A stretch of 64,000 bases of DNA from Saprospiraceae bacterium (GTDB lineage Bacteria > Bacteroidota > Bacteroidia > Chitinophagales > Saprospiraceae): NCBI GenBank assembly GCA_016715465.1, contig JADKAA010000029.1, forward strand, positions 2,108,001 to 2,172,000, read 5' to 3'. Shown piece by piece: positions 22,801-34,500 of the stretch; positions within the stretch are counted from its first letter, which is position 1; the number at the start of each line of letters is the position of its first letter. Under the pieces are notes generated by a model that was not told the origin of the DNA, ran no database searches, and worked only from the letters and a program-made list of their open reading frames with translations. The position numbers and the translations under genes are program-made.

Positions 22801-24521
22801 GAAATAGCAGATGTAATTAATAAAGCCGGGGTAGAATTAAATGTGAGGTTAAAATTGGTTGCTGTGCCTTCACTTTCAATATCTCCATTCTGATTTAGTG
22901 GATTGACGCATGCTGTTGAACATCCCGTGGTATTACTAATGATCACATCATCCGATGATACGCAAGAGCCTGCTGTGACGGTATATCTTAGTGTTGCGGT
23001 GGTACCAGGTGAAATATTCACATTTAGTTTAGGTGTACTCCATCCATTTTGATTATAAACAGTTCCTGAAACAACACTCCATACGGAAGTTTGTCCTGAA
23101 CCCGGAGTATTGCCGTTGAGGATAAATGCTGCATTTTCACATTGTGAAATATCACTGCCGGCATTGGCAGCTAAGCCGCCGGTTATGGTGATGGTAATAA
23201 TATTTGAATAAACAAATGTTTCACATCCAAGTCTCCTGGCTTTCCTCCTGTACTTGGTGGTTGAAAACAAAGCAGGGGGGTTGTAAGTAGCAGAAGTTGC
23301 CCCAGTAACGGTGGACCAGGTTGAACCCCCATTAATACTGTAATCCCAACCATATTCCAGGGTGCCACTTCCTCCAGAAGCACTTGAACTGCTTGTAGTG
23401 GCTACAGGATCAAAGCCACAACTTCCAGATTGGTCACCAGCTATGGTTCCAGCAGATGTGAGGTTTACGCAACAATTGGGCGTATTACCAACAAAAGGGT
23501 AGTGGTGGATCTCTCCTGTTCCAAGGGCAATGGTTTTAGCAACCAAATTTCCATCGATATCACCTGTACCAGTCTTTATCAGATTCATCATTGGAGCAAA
23601 TACTGTTCCTATGATCAGACTAGCCGTATTGATGGTCACGTTATAGGTTGAAGCACCATAAAAGTTCCATAAAATATAAGGTCCTACCGTTCCTCCAATC
23701 CCAGACATATTACAGTTTTGCCAGGTATAATTGGCAGAAATATTAACACTTATTACAAGAATCTTAGTTGAACTGGGGATGCCAGCACCTTCAAATTTAA
23801 ATTCCGTAATGTTGGAAAGTGAGGTGGTGGTAAGTTTTAAGTGATTGACGCCAGTATTAAGTGATGTAATTTTTACGTTTTGTGCTGTCGATACTGTATT
23901 TCCAGAAATGGCCGCACCTGTGGATGAATTATATAGTTGCACGTTTGAGGTACAATTAGACAAACCTTGCGAATTGCTATTAAAAGTCGAAAACATACTG
24001 GCAATATTCAATGGCAACGTCTGAAATATCGCAGGTGAAGGAGTTTGATCTATCGTTGCTGAAATCCTTTTCGCATTATTATATGAAGTTCCTGAAGGAT
24101 AAACCTGGGTTGCGTTATTGGTACCATTGTCGCCCGAAGCAGACCCCGTACTACTGCCAATATGAATGTATTTGTTGTTGAGCACACTCAGTGCCCCGGA
24201 TGTCCATGTTATTCCACCACCAACAAGTAATCCTGTAGTCGTTGTACCATCCCCTGGAAATACATAAGATCCAACGGCATCCATATTGATTTCAGCCGTA
24301 CTCCCGTTGTTGATGATGAGGTTTCCTCCCACTGCAAGCGGGCCATGTATATGGTGGCTCCCATTTGATGTAAAATTACCTTCTGTTATGATGTGAAAAC
24401 CCTGATTTCCTGCTAAAGGGTTTTGAGCATTCAAAGAAAGCTGCAATGCCAGTGCAGCAGACATAAAAGCAGTAAGGCCTGCTCTTCTATAACTCAATAT
24501 GTAGGCATCTATTTTAATCAC
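10829..24521 (-). CDS. Giant surface protein A: choice-of-anchor-A-like, CBM-like and about 18 BIG2-like Ig repeats (frameshifted in this sequence)
   Basis: Predicted secreted adhesin of about 4563 aa. The start is GTG at 24521, giving a signal peptide that ends SLNAQ at about residue 32. Domains (approximate residues): choice-of-anchor-A-like 33-355 (NPLAGNQGFHIITEGN, GPLAVGGN); PKD-like 355-520; four jelly-roll/CBM4_9-like domains at 537-730, 875-1023, 1403-1550 and 1575-1770, each closing on a DDV or DNV strand; a 240-residue alpha/beta-like domain at 1134-1375; two acidic DDDGDG segments at 1380-1400 and 1552-1572, thrombospondin type 3-like and probably calcium-binding; then about 18 BIG2-like repeats with PKD-like pairs and one CxC module; Big_9-like domains; and the C-terminal module shared with B and C. 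The frame breaks at 14587-14590: removing one base from the four-base run restores GETSLVTSLGGGTW, which aligns exactly with other repeats. Without the repair the sequence reads as two pieces (14523-24521 and 10829-14620). Confidence 0.85.
12620..18960 (-). repeat. Array of BIG2-like Ig repeats in protein A
   Basis: About 18 repeats of about 75 aa (225 bp). The consensus is KPxVxIxGxSxICxGxTT then LSPxxGGTWxSSNPxIA, GxVTGxxxGxATFxFT and GC. Two double PKD-like cassettes (about 15310-15775 and 16990-17440) and one CxC module (about 16250-16530) interrupt it. Copies differ strongly at DNA level, so the array is old. Boundaries are approximate. Confidence 0.8.
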
Positions 24522-25584
24522 TTTCTTTTTAATTCTCGTGCTTTAAGTAGTGTTTGTTCATGTGTCGTTTAAACACAAAAAGGAATCACATATTTTTAGC
24601 TTTCAAATCCAATTTGTAATATTGGATTACACTGAAATACATATTTTCCCACAATAAAGACAATGGGAGCACTTAGTACCCCCAATTATTTATCCATATT
24701 TTTTATTAGTGTAATAAATCCTACAATATTTACATAATACGTTGATTTACATTGTTTTGATGCAATGTAATTTAGACCCTGTTTACAGAATATCATGGTG
24801 ATTTTAAAAAATGAACTGCCTGATTTAGGGGTGTTTATTTAAATATTGTGGCTGTTTTCAACATCTACGGCTGTAGTATGGAAAGTGCAAAAAATATGCC
24901 TGAAACACTTTTGAAAATGCTGAAGAATCATAACATATTCTAATTCAAAGACAAATAATTTTTAAAAATATGCTATACCAATTGATTAGGGAATATTTCA
25001 TTTTATATAAAATAAAATTATATATAACAAATTAAATTGTCTTTGATTAAATAAAGCATACCGTTCACATACATATGAACGGAAATGTTTAGTCCCATTA
25101 TTTCACTAAATTCATCGTTGAGACATTAATAATGCATCAAACATTTTAAAGGGAAGAAGATCGTTCAATATTGAATCCAAAAATTTTGTAGAAAAGTATC
25201 ACACGTCAGTCAAATATTAAATGTCGACAGATTAAATATCATCCAAATACTTTTCCTGAATATAACCTACCCTACCATGCACCTTTTTAATCTGTATATT
25301 GTATAGGTGGTTAACCATGAAGCCTGAAATCAACAAAGCGATAGATATTACATACATTCCAATTTCAATAGATGAAACATAAGACAGATTAAGAAAATTT
25401 CCAGTGCTCAGTCCTGCAACAAGAAAATACAGGGCAGTGTGTACAAATGCCAGCATGGGATTGAAGTTAGCCAGAATGGTCCTTTAAAAATCCAATTCCT
25501 CTTTGAGAATGAGCTGGATGTCTTTGTTGCTCTACCTTGACGAGATGTTTAGTAAACCCCTATACCTTGGGCGTATTGGTTAAA
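24522..25584. other. AT-rich gap between giant genes B and A
   Basis: This 1,063-bp region lies between the stop of B and the start of A. It is much more AT-rich than the flanking genes. It holds a probable decayed small membrane-protein reading frame (25232-25531) and a weak 7-bp hairpin at 25061-25082 (CCGTTCA / TGAACGG). About 700 bp (24522-25231) show nothing that I recognise. I see no RNA gene, IS end or clear -7 box for gene A. Confidence 0.6.
25232..25531 (-). pseudogene. Possible decayed small membrane-protein gene
   Basis: An open frame of 74 codons (ATG at 25456) encodes two hydrophobic stretches, LAFVHTALYFLVAGLS and GMYVISIALLISGFMV, followed by a charged tail, HLYNIQIKKVHGRVGYIQEK. 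The same frame continues upstream in protein-like form (KDIQLILKEELDF) but is interrupted by TAA at 25484-25486 and TAG at 25532-25534, which suggests a remnant of a longer gene. It may instead be a short functional membrane protein starting at 25456. I do not recognise the family. Confidence 0.35.
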
Positions 25585-28500
25585 TTATGGCACCTGTTCC
25601 ACAAAGAAATTAAAATTGGACAGGAAATCAGTATTTAGAGGACAGAACAATATCTGAGCGTACAACAGGTTTTTGTCATCATTTGGATTGTCAAACTTTA
25701 CCTTGCCATTCATATTGATATCTCCCATATAATATCCATAGGCAAAATTATAATTGGCATTACCCAGGGCATTATTCGGATGAATAAATACATCAAAAAA
25801 CAAAAGATTTAAGTCATCACTTGGGTTGGTAAATTTAAGTTTTCCATCGGCATTGAAGTCTCCTGCCCACAAGGTGTGATAGCCTGACTTAACATTAGGA
25901 TTTTGACTAAGACCGGAATAATCAACACCATTGTTCAAACTTGTTCCGAAATTAAATACCGGAGTTGTGGGTGATGTAAAATCAATTAATTGAAGGCTAG
26001 CTACTTTCATTGACATTACTCCCAGGTGAGATCTGTGTTTTACCTTTACATAAAAACTATCCACATTCACGCCAGGAAAAGAAAGGTTGCTTATACCATC
26101 CAGATCAACTATATCTCCATCTCGCTGCAATAAGCCCGACCTTGATGCCAGAGTCTGTGTATAATCTGATTTTGACCTTAATTCCACATAGACCCAATCT
26201 ACAATGGCATCTTGACCTTCTACTGAAAATACAGCCAAAGAATCACTGATTTGATTATATAAATTCACATTTCCTGTGGCCGTTGCATTATTAAATAAGG
26301 CAGAAATATCAAAATTCTGCATAGGGTATTTATATGGATTCTGTAATGGTATGTTGTTCTGACCTGTAATGGGATTCACCCTGAGATTATCCCGCATCAG
26401 TGGTCTACCATTAGTAGAAAGTGCATTGCTGTTGTCGATAAGTGCCCCTTCCAGGTACACCCTAATTCGCAAAGAAATATCGTCTAGTACCAAAATATGA
26501 ACGGTTGCCTTTGCGCAAAAAGGATTACCGTTGTTGTCACAAATTGTATAAATGATATCCACGTTTCCGGTGAAGCCTGTAGCAGGAAAAAATAACATGT
26601 TACCATTTGATTCTAAAAAATAGCTTCCCTCGGATATGACAATGGGAGAGGCAGGTGTGCCCATAGAAAAAATGTTCTGTACTTCTCCTTCTGGATCACT
26701 ATCGTTGTCTTTAACATTAAAATTGACTGGTGTATTTTTACTAGTAAATACAAAATCGTCGGCACCTACCGTGCTGTTAAGGGCATTCAAAGCATTTGTG
26801 GTTATAATTTGCTTGGATACAAAACAATTAGTAGTATCACCATCTACACATGCGGTGTAAATTAGGGTATCTAAGCCTTTAAATGCCGGATTTGAAATAT
26901 ATTCGATTCTGCCATCTGCTAAAATATCGATTATTCCATACTTTGGCAAGGTCACGACATCAAGACTGGCCGTATTGAGATTACAACCTGAACTTTTGAG
27001 ACACCTATCATTTAAAAATCCATTAATATCCACAGGCACACCCTGTGTTGTATTACTGTTCATGTAAGTTGTAGCAATGTCTACGTTTCCGACAGGGTGT
27101 CCATAAATGTTATAAGGGTCAACAACTTTTATGCTCAGTTCTGAATAATTACAATCGTCGGGTCTTCCAATTACGCAAACAGAAATTCTAAATAGATATT
27201 CACCTTCTTTACTTCCACTGAATTGATACATACCGTTAGATTGGATAGAAAATGTTGGGATTGTACCTGCTGGTATTTGCAAGGAAATTACCGAGGTACC
27301 ATAGATCAATCCTACATTGGTTTCATCATTTGTGGAAACGTTTCCTACTATCGACTTATTGATGGTAGTGACATTAAAATCGGGATCAAGACACGGCTTA
27401 ACTGTAACTGCATCAAGATCAAGGCTGGACATACATCCGGTGCTTATCTCTGTATAAGTAAAGCTTACCTTACCCGGTGCTACCCCTATGACTTTACCGG
27501 TGTTGTCCACCAGTGCAATTCCAAGGTCTGTGCTGTGCCAAACACCTCCGGTCGCAGGAAATAACTGAGTTTGATAACCAATACAAATTTCAGAAGGTCC
27601 GTCTACTGAAGCCACTACACCCTGAATTATACTGACCATGTCTGTTCCATCGGAAGTACAACCAGTAGAATTGTCCGTAAAAGTTAAATAAGATGTACCT
27701 ACACTGAGACCCGTGACAACTCCTGCATTATCTATAATACTAACTGCAGGATTGGAACTCAACCAAATGCCACCTGATGTTGGGCTAAGTGAAGTTGTCA
27801 TTCCAATACATATTTCTTCCGGACCTGTAAATACTGGATTCGGTAAATCATTAATAGCCAACGCACTAGATGGGTTTGATACACAACCAGTAGCTGTGTT
27901 GGTAAATGTAAACCTGGCTATACCCTGCCCCAGCGCACTTACCAATCCTGATGCATTAATACTGGCAATGGTTGGATTTAAGCTTTGCCATACTCCTACT
28001 GTTGGAGGCACAAGGGTTGTGGTTTGAAGTTTACAAAGTGTGCTTTGCGGTAAAGTTACAACCGGTTTTGGGTTTACCGTAACATCAAGAGGAGTTTCAA
28101 TTGAACATCCTGTGGTCGAATTGGTATAAACCAAACTGACAACACCTGAAGACAAACCATTTACCAATCCAGAATTGCTTACGTAAGCTATTGATGCATT
28201 GCTGACCGTCCAAATTCCACCTGTACTTGGATTAAGTTGTGTTGAATTGCCTTCACATATAACTGAGGGTCCCAAAAGCCAGCTGTCGGCCTGCCATGGA
28301 CAATAAATAAAGATGTAGAGTCAGAATAACATCCTGTTGCACCGCTTTGATATATAAATTTTGTTGTCCCCTGGTTTACAATGTTGGCAACTCCTGTCGC
28401 ATCAATGGTTGCCACAGAAGTATTACCACTTGTCCAATTTCCATCCGAAGAAGGGTAAAGTTGGATATTTTGACCAGGGCACAAATTTGCACCTGCATTT

Positions 28501-31500
28501 GTCGAAATAGTAGGTTTCCCGTTAACTGTAACCGGACCAATTGGGTTTGAAGGGCAGCCACCAATTGGGTGGAAAGTAAATGTTGCCTGACCTTGTGATT
28601 GTGCCGTAATAATTCCCAAACTGTTTATACTTGCTATTGACGGATTACTGCTTATCCAAACGCCCCCTGAAGAAGGAAAAGCTGTACTTGTTTCCTGAAT
28701 GCACAAAGTAGTAGGTCCCGTTAGAGTTGCCGTTGGTTTAATCCCAACATACACTATATCTGTTGAGTCGGAAATACACCCTGACACGGATTCAATATAT
28801 ACAAACCTGGCAGAGCCTTCCGAAAGTCCCGTGACAATGCCACTACTGCTTACCACTGCAACAGCGGTATTTCCACTTGTCCATATACCTCCTGATGATG
28901 GTTGAAGCGTGGTATTGGATCCAATACAAATGTATTGAGGCCCTGAGATGATTGCAACTGGTTTAGCATACACCACAATGGGAACTGAATTTGCTGATAT
29001 ACATCCTGTGCTGGCATCTGTAAATTTGAAGGATGCAGATCCCTGTGAAAGTCCTGTGACTAAGCCTACGTTAGTTATTGCAGCTATTGCTGGTTCGTTA
29101 CTTGTCCAAGTGCCTCCCGAAGAGGGAGTTAATTGTGACTGGCTATTGATACAGATTGCGTTTGGCCCGATTATATTTACAACCGGAGTGGGATTTATAA
29201 GCACTGGTTGGGATGGATTGGAACTACACCCGGTAGCAGTTGAGGTAAAGGTAAACACTACCAGGCCTGGACCGGTACCCAAAATCACCCCAGCGTTTGT
29301 AACGGAGGCAACACTAGTATTACTGGAAGCCCATGTTCCGGCTTCACTTGATGTAACCAGGCTCGACTCACCTGCACACAATACTGAATCCCCTGAAATA
29401 CTTATTGTAGGTTTTCCAAATACCGCAAGCGATGGAGAAACATTGGAAGAACACCCAGTTGATGATTGGGTAAAAATAAAGTTAGTTGTACCTGCACTGA
29501 TGGCTGATACAATACCTCCATTGGTGATTGAAGCAATCGCAGGATTTGCACTGCTCCAGGTTCCACCTGTTGAAGGAGTAAGTGCCGTACTTCCACCCAG
29601 GCAAAGCGTTGCTGGACCGGTAAATGATACTCCTGGTTTGGGATTAATTGTTATGGGTGCAGTGGGATCAGATGCACAAGACGTAGCTGATGAAGTGAAA
29701 ATAAAACTGGCTGTCCCGGAAGCCAATGCCGTAATAATTCCAGCGTTTGAAACACTGGCAGCTGTTGGATTCAGACTTGTCCAAACTCCACCACTGGCAG
29801 GGCTAAGGCTTCCAAGGTTGCCTACGCATAAAGCAGTTGGCCCTGTAATAATGGCTATGGGTTTTGGAGAAACCGCAATGGGGGTACTTGGCGCTGAAGC
29901 ACAACCAGTGCCCGAGTTTGTAAATGAGAAGGTAGCCGTACCCTGTGACAGAGCCTGAATGAAACCAGAACTACTCACCGATGCAATGGAAGGGTTACTG
30001 CTTACCCAAACTCCGCCACTTGACGGAAGTACTAAGGTTGTCTGGCCAGCACAAAGAGTCGTAGGGCCATTAAAAGACACCACAGGCCTGGTGTTTACAT
30101 TAATGGTGGAAGATGCACTTGCTGTACATCCATGAATACTTGTCACCGTTACCGAATATAAAGTAGCGGGTACTGCAGGCGTAACGGAAACAGTTGTTGT
30201 GGTTGCATCACCAGCGCTCGCACTCCATAAGTAAGACACTGCGGAGCTGGCGTTTATGGACAACAATTGACTCTCACCTTCACAAATGGTCGATTGCGGA
30301 GCAACTATTACCGGAAGATACCTTTCATAAACTATTGCTGAGCTTGTGCTTGAGCATAGATTTTGATCTGTAACGGTCAAATAATAGGTGCCATTGTACT
30401 GAATATTATTTGCAGCAGCACTGGATGAAAACGAAGGTCCCGTCCAATTATAATTGAAAGGAGCAGTGCCCCCGGAAATAGAGACCGATAATGCCGAAGA
30501 GTCTGTAAGGCATTGTGAGCCATTAAATTGAATGCTTAAAGTTGGTCGCTCATTGACCGATATGGGAAGGCTGGGGTCGGAAGAACATCCGTTGGATGCC
30601 AGTGTAAATATAAAGGTAACACTTCCTGAAGTAATCCCAGTGACCACGCCGCCACTGGTTATGCTTGCCACTGCATTGTTGCTGCTGGTCCAAGCACCTC
30701 CTGATACAGGCGTAAGTTGTGTCGTTAACCCCTTGCAAATAGAGCTCGGGCCAATTATAGCAACAACTGGCTTACTAAGTATCGTGATTGGATTAGATGG
30801 CAAAGAAATACAACCTGTAGTTGAATTGGTAAATACAAAAGTAGTTGAACCAGCCTGAACACCTGTGACAATACCCTCATTATCGACTGTGGCCACTCCA
30901 ACATCTCCACTCGACCAAGTACCTCCTGAGACAGGTGACAGTGAAGTAGTGGCTCCAGCACAAATTGTTGGTGAACCTGAAATTGAGATTGAAGGAATTG
31001 GACTTACCCCAATATTAAATGTGGACTGATTTACACAAGCTCCGGTATTCCGCGTATAGGTAATGGTCACTTGACCCGGCACATGAGCTGTAACGAGTCC
31101 AGTAGCATTGATGGAGGCAATAGAGGAATTGGAAGAAGACCAGGTACCTCCGGGCTTGGAAGCACTTAGTACACTATTGTCCCCCACGCAAAGGCTATTG
31201 TCACCACTTATAGTTGACCCTTCATGGCCATCTACATCAATAGAATCTGTTGTAGAAGCACACCCGGTAGTATCAGATATGAAAGTAAAATCAGCATAAC
31301 CAACTGCGATTCCGGTAACCGTACCAGCTGAAGACACGGAAGCAATCGATGCATTTGAACTAGACCAAGAGCCCCCGGTAGAAGGTGACAACGAGGTACT
31401 CGAACCAATACAAACAGAAGATGGCCCAACTATAGCTACCTGCGGATTATTATTCACCCGAATGGGTGCAGTTGGCAATGAATTACACCCACTTGAAGCA

Positions 31501-34500
31501 AGGGTAAATGTAAATATAGCTGTGCCAACTCCAAATCCTGTAACTAAACCACTATTTGTAACGGTAGCTACCCCATTGTTGCTGCTTTGCCAGGTGCCTC
31601 CTACGGCCGGGTTTAGATTCGTCGTATCACCAGTACAAATGGTGTCCTGACCGGTTATATTTACTGTTGGCGTTTGCTTGGCAATGATGGTGGTGGTTGC
31701 AGTGGATGAGCATCCAAGATCGTTTGTTACCGTAACAATATAAGTCGAAGAAGGATAAACAGGCAAAACAGACACTGCCTGTGTGGTTGCGTTTCCGGCA
31801 TTGGCTCCCCACTGATATGAAACCGCATTTGCCCCACTTGCGGTCAGTGTAACACTTGTACCTTGACAAACTTCCGGTTGAAGGGTAACGATTAAGGGTT
31901 GATATATCTCATGGATATATCCATTGTTGGTAGTTGTACAGCCTTTATCATCACTTACAGTAACCTGATAATTACCATTTGTGGTGATGGAAATAAACTG
32001 GCTGTTAGCGCTAAAAGAATTTGGTCCCGACCAATTATAAGAATATGGTGATGTACCACCCGAAACCACGGCAGATAACTGTGTATTGTTAGATACACAC
32101 ACGGAGCCATTAAAATCTATGGTTACGGTTGGTTGTGAATTAACTACAATGCCTGAAATCTGATCGGATGGACAACCTGATGCTGCAGAATGGAATGTAA
32201 AGTCTACAGTTCCATTACTTACACCCGTAACTACCCCTGAGCTATTTACTGTGGCTATAGCAGGATTACTGCTTACCCAGTTTCCGCTGATTCCAGCCAC
32301 CAAATTGGTTGTTGAGCCTACGCAAATGATGGCAGGTCCGTCAATTCCAACGGTAGGGTTGCCATTAACCACCAAGGTAGCAGAGGTATCAGAAGGACAG
32401 CCGGTAATGGTATCGGTGAATGAAAAAGTGGAAGTGCCATCTGCCAAAGCAGTAACCTCTCCTAAATTATCAACCAGTGCCACCGAAGGATCAGAACTTT
32501 CCCAAATTCCACCAGAAGAAGGGCTCAAAGAGGTATTGCTTCCTACACAAATAATTTGAGGGCCCGTAAAAAATATTGCTGGTTCAGGATTTACGGCAAC
32601 CAACAACGAAGTGTTAGAAGCACATCCAGTAAGAGTATCGATAAAATAAAAATCTGAATTGCCTTCTGACACGGCTGTAATTTGACCACCATTGGTGACA
32701 GCTGCAACTGCAGGGTTAGTGCTGTGCCAGGTTCCCCCATTCGCTGGAATCAACATAGATGTTTGATCTTTGCATAAAGTATCCGATCCCGTGAGGGTTA
32801 CAACAGGAAGTTCCAGGATTTCGATATTCGCTGTTGGTGAAGAAATACACATATAATCCGAAGTAAAAATAAACTGGCTGAAACCAGCAGACAAACCAAT
32901 CACTACCCCATCGGTTGAAACATCGGCTATGCCAGGATGGCTGCTAGCCCAAGTGCCACCGGTTGAAGGCGATAGTGTAGTGGTAGATCCGACACACGCT
33001 GAGGGGGGACCTGTTATACTCACCACTGGTATCTCATGTACAATTATCGTATCGCTGGCATCGGAAAAACATCCTGTTTGTGTTTCCAAGTACGTAAAAT
33101 TCACCGAACCATCTGATAATCCTGTCACAAGGCCAGTATTTGATATTGTTGCAATGGAAACATCACTGGATATCCAAGTGCCACCTGAAAAAGGTAGCAT
33201 GTTAGTCGATGCCCCTTCACAAATTTCATTTAACCCGGAAAGAGAAATTCCTGGTTTTTCATATACCAAAATATTGTTGCTTATATCTGAAATGCACCCT
33301 GTGGCAGAATTTGTAAAAGTAAAATTAGCAAGTCCCGCGCCAATTCCTGACACATCACCAAAATCTGTAATGGTCGCAACTGCCGGATCGCTGGAAACCC
33401 AGGTGCCACCGGAATTAGGTATAAGCGAGGTTGTCAATCCTTCACATATGGTATCGGAACCTACGAATAGTGCAATTGGTTTTTCATTGACAATAATACT
33501 ATCCGTAAAATTACTAACGCATCCTGAAATCGTAGGTGTAAATGCAAATACTGCCCTGCCTGGTTGAAGACCTGTTACAATACCGTCAGCTGAAACACTG
33601 GCGATTGAAGGATTGCTACTGGTCCAAATTCCACCGGAAACAGGAGAAACGCTGGTTGTATTTTCTTGACAAATAACGTCACTTCCCGTAAGTATTGCCA
33701 CTGGAATTTCATAAACCGAAATGTTTAGCGTTGGGTCAGAAGTACATCCGGTTGATGTCTGCGTAAACTCAAAGTAAACCTGGCCTTCTGATATGGAAGA
33801 AACCACACCTGCATTGGTTATCGTTGCCACGGAAGGATTGCTGCTGACCCAGGTACCCCCTATTGAAGGCGTAATCGTGGTCTGATCTCCCAAACATAAA
33901 ATGGATGGGCCTGTAATATTAGTTACTGGTTTTGCATCCACCGTAATGTCTCCTGTTGGATTAGAAGGACAATTACTAAAGTGTGCCGTGAACGTAAATG
34001 TAGCAACACCACCCCCAGTGCCAGTCACCGTCCCATCGGGAGCAACAGTGGCAATTGCGGTATCACTGCTTAACCATACACCTCCTGTCGTTGGGAAAAG
34101 TGTTGTTGTTAAACCCTCGCAAATGACCAGATTTCCAGTAATGGAAACCATTGGCCTATTATTGAAAACAAGATTTGGAGTTGGAAGAGAAATACATCCA
34201 GTCGAAGTATTTGTAAATGTAAAATTAGTTGTTCCTTCTGCCAGGCCGGTAACCGTTCCGAAATTATCAACTTCAGCAATTAGAGGATCGCCACTTACCC
34301 ATGTTCCTCCAATAGCCGGACTTAATTGGGTTGTTGCAGCAACACAAATGGAATCTGATCCTAAAATGGTTACAATGGGACGGGCAATTACATTTACAGA
34401 CAGACTTGAGTCGGATTCACAACCAGTGCTGGCTTGTGTAAAAATAAAAGTTACCGTGCCGTTGCCTTTACCCAATACCAGCCCATCGTCGGCTACAGAA

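Noticed and set aside
28188..28275. Reading B as two overlapping genes
   Set aside because: MGPSVICEG begins in the middle of a BIG2-like repeat; repair at 28274-28277 restores the repeat exactly.
28948..29958. Long plus-strand open frame (336 codons) and many similar ones across 10001-38472
   Set aside because: They lie antisense to BIG2-like repeats, show the same 225-bp period, are rich in V, P and T from reverse-complemented T/S/G codons, and contain no independent domain.
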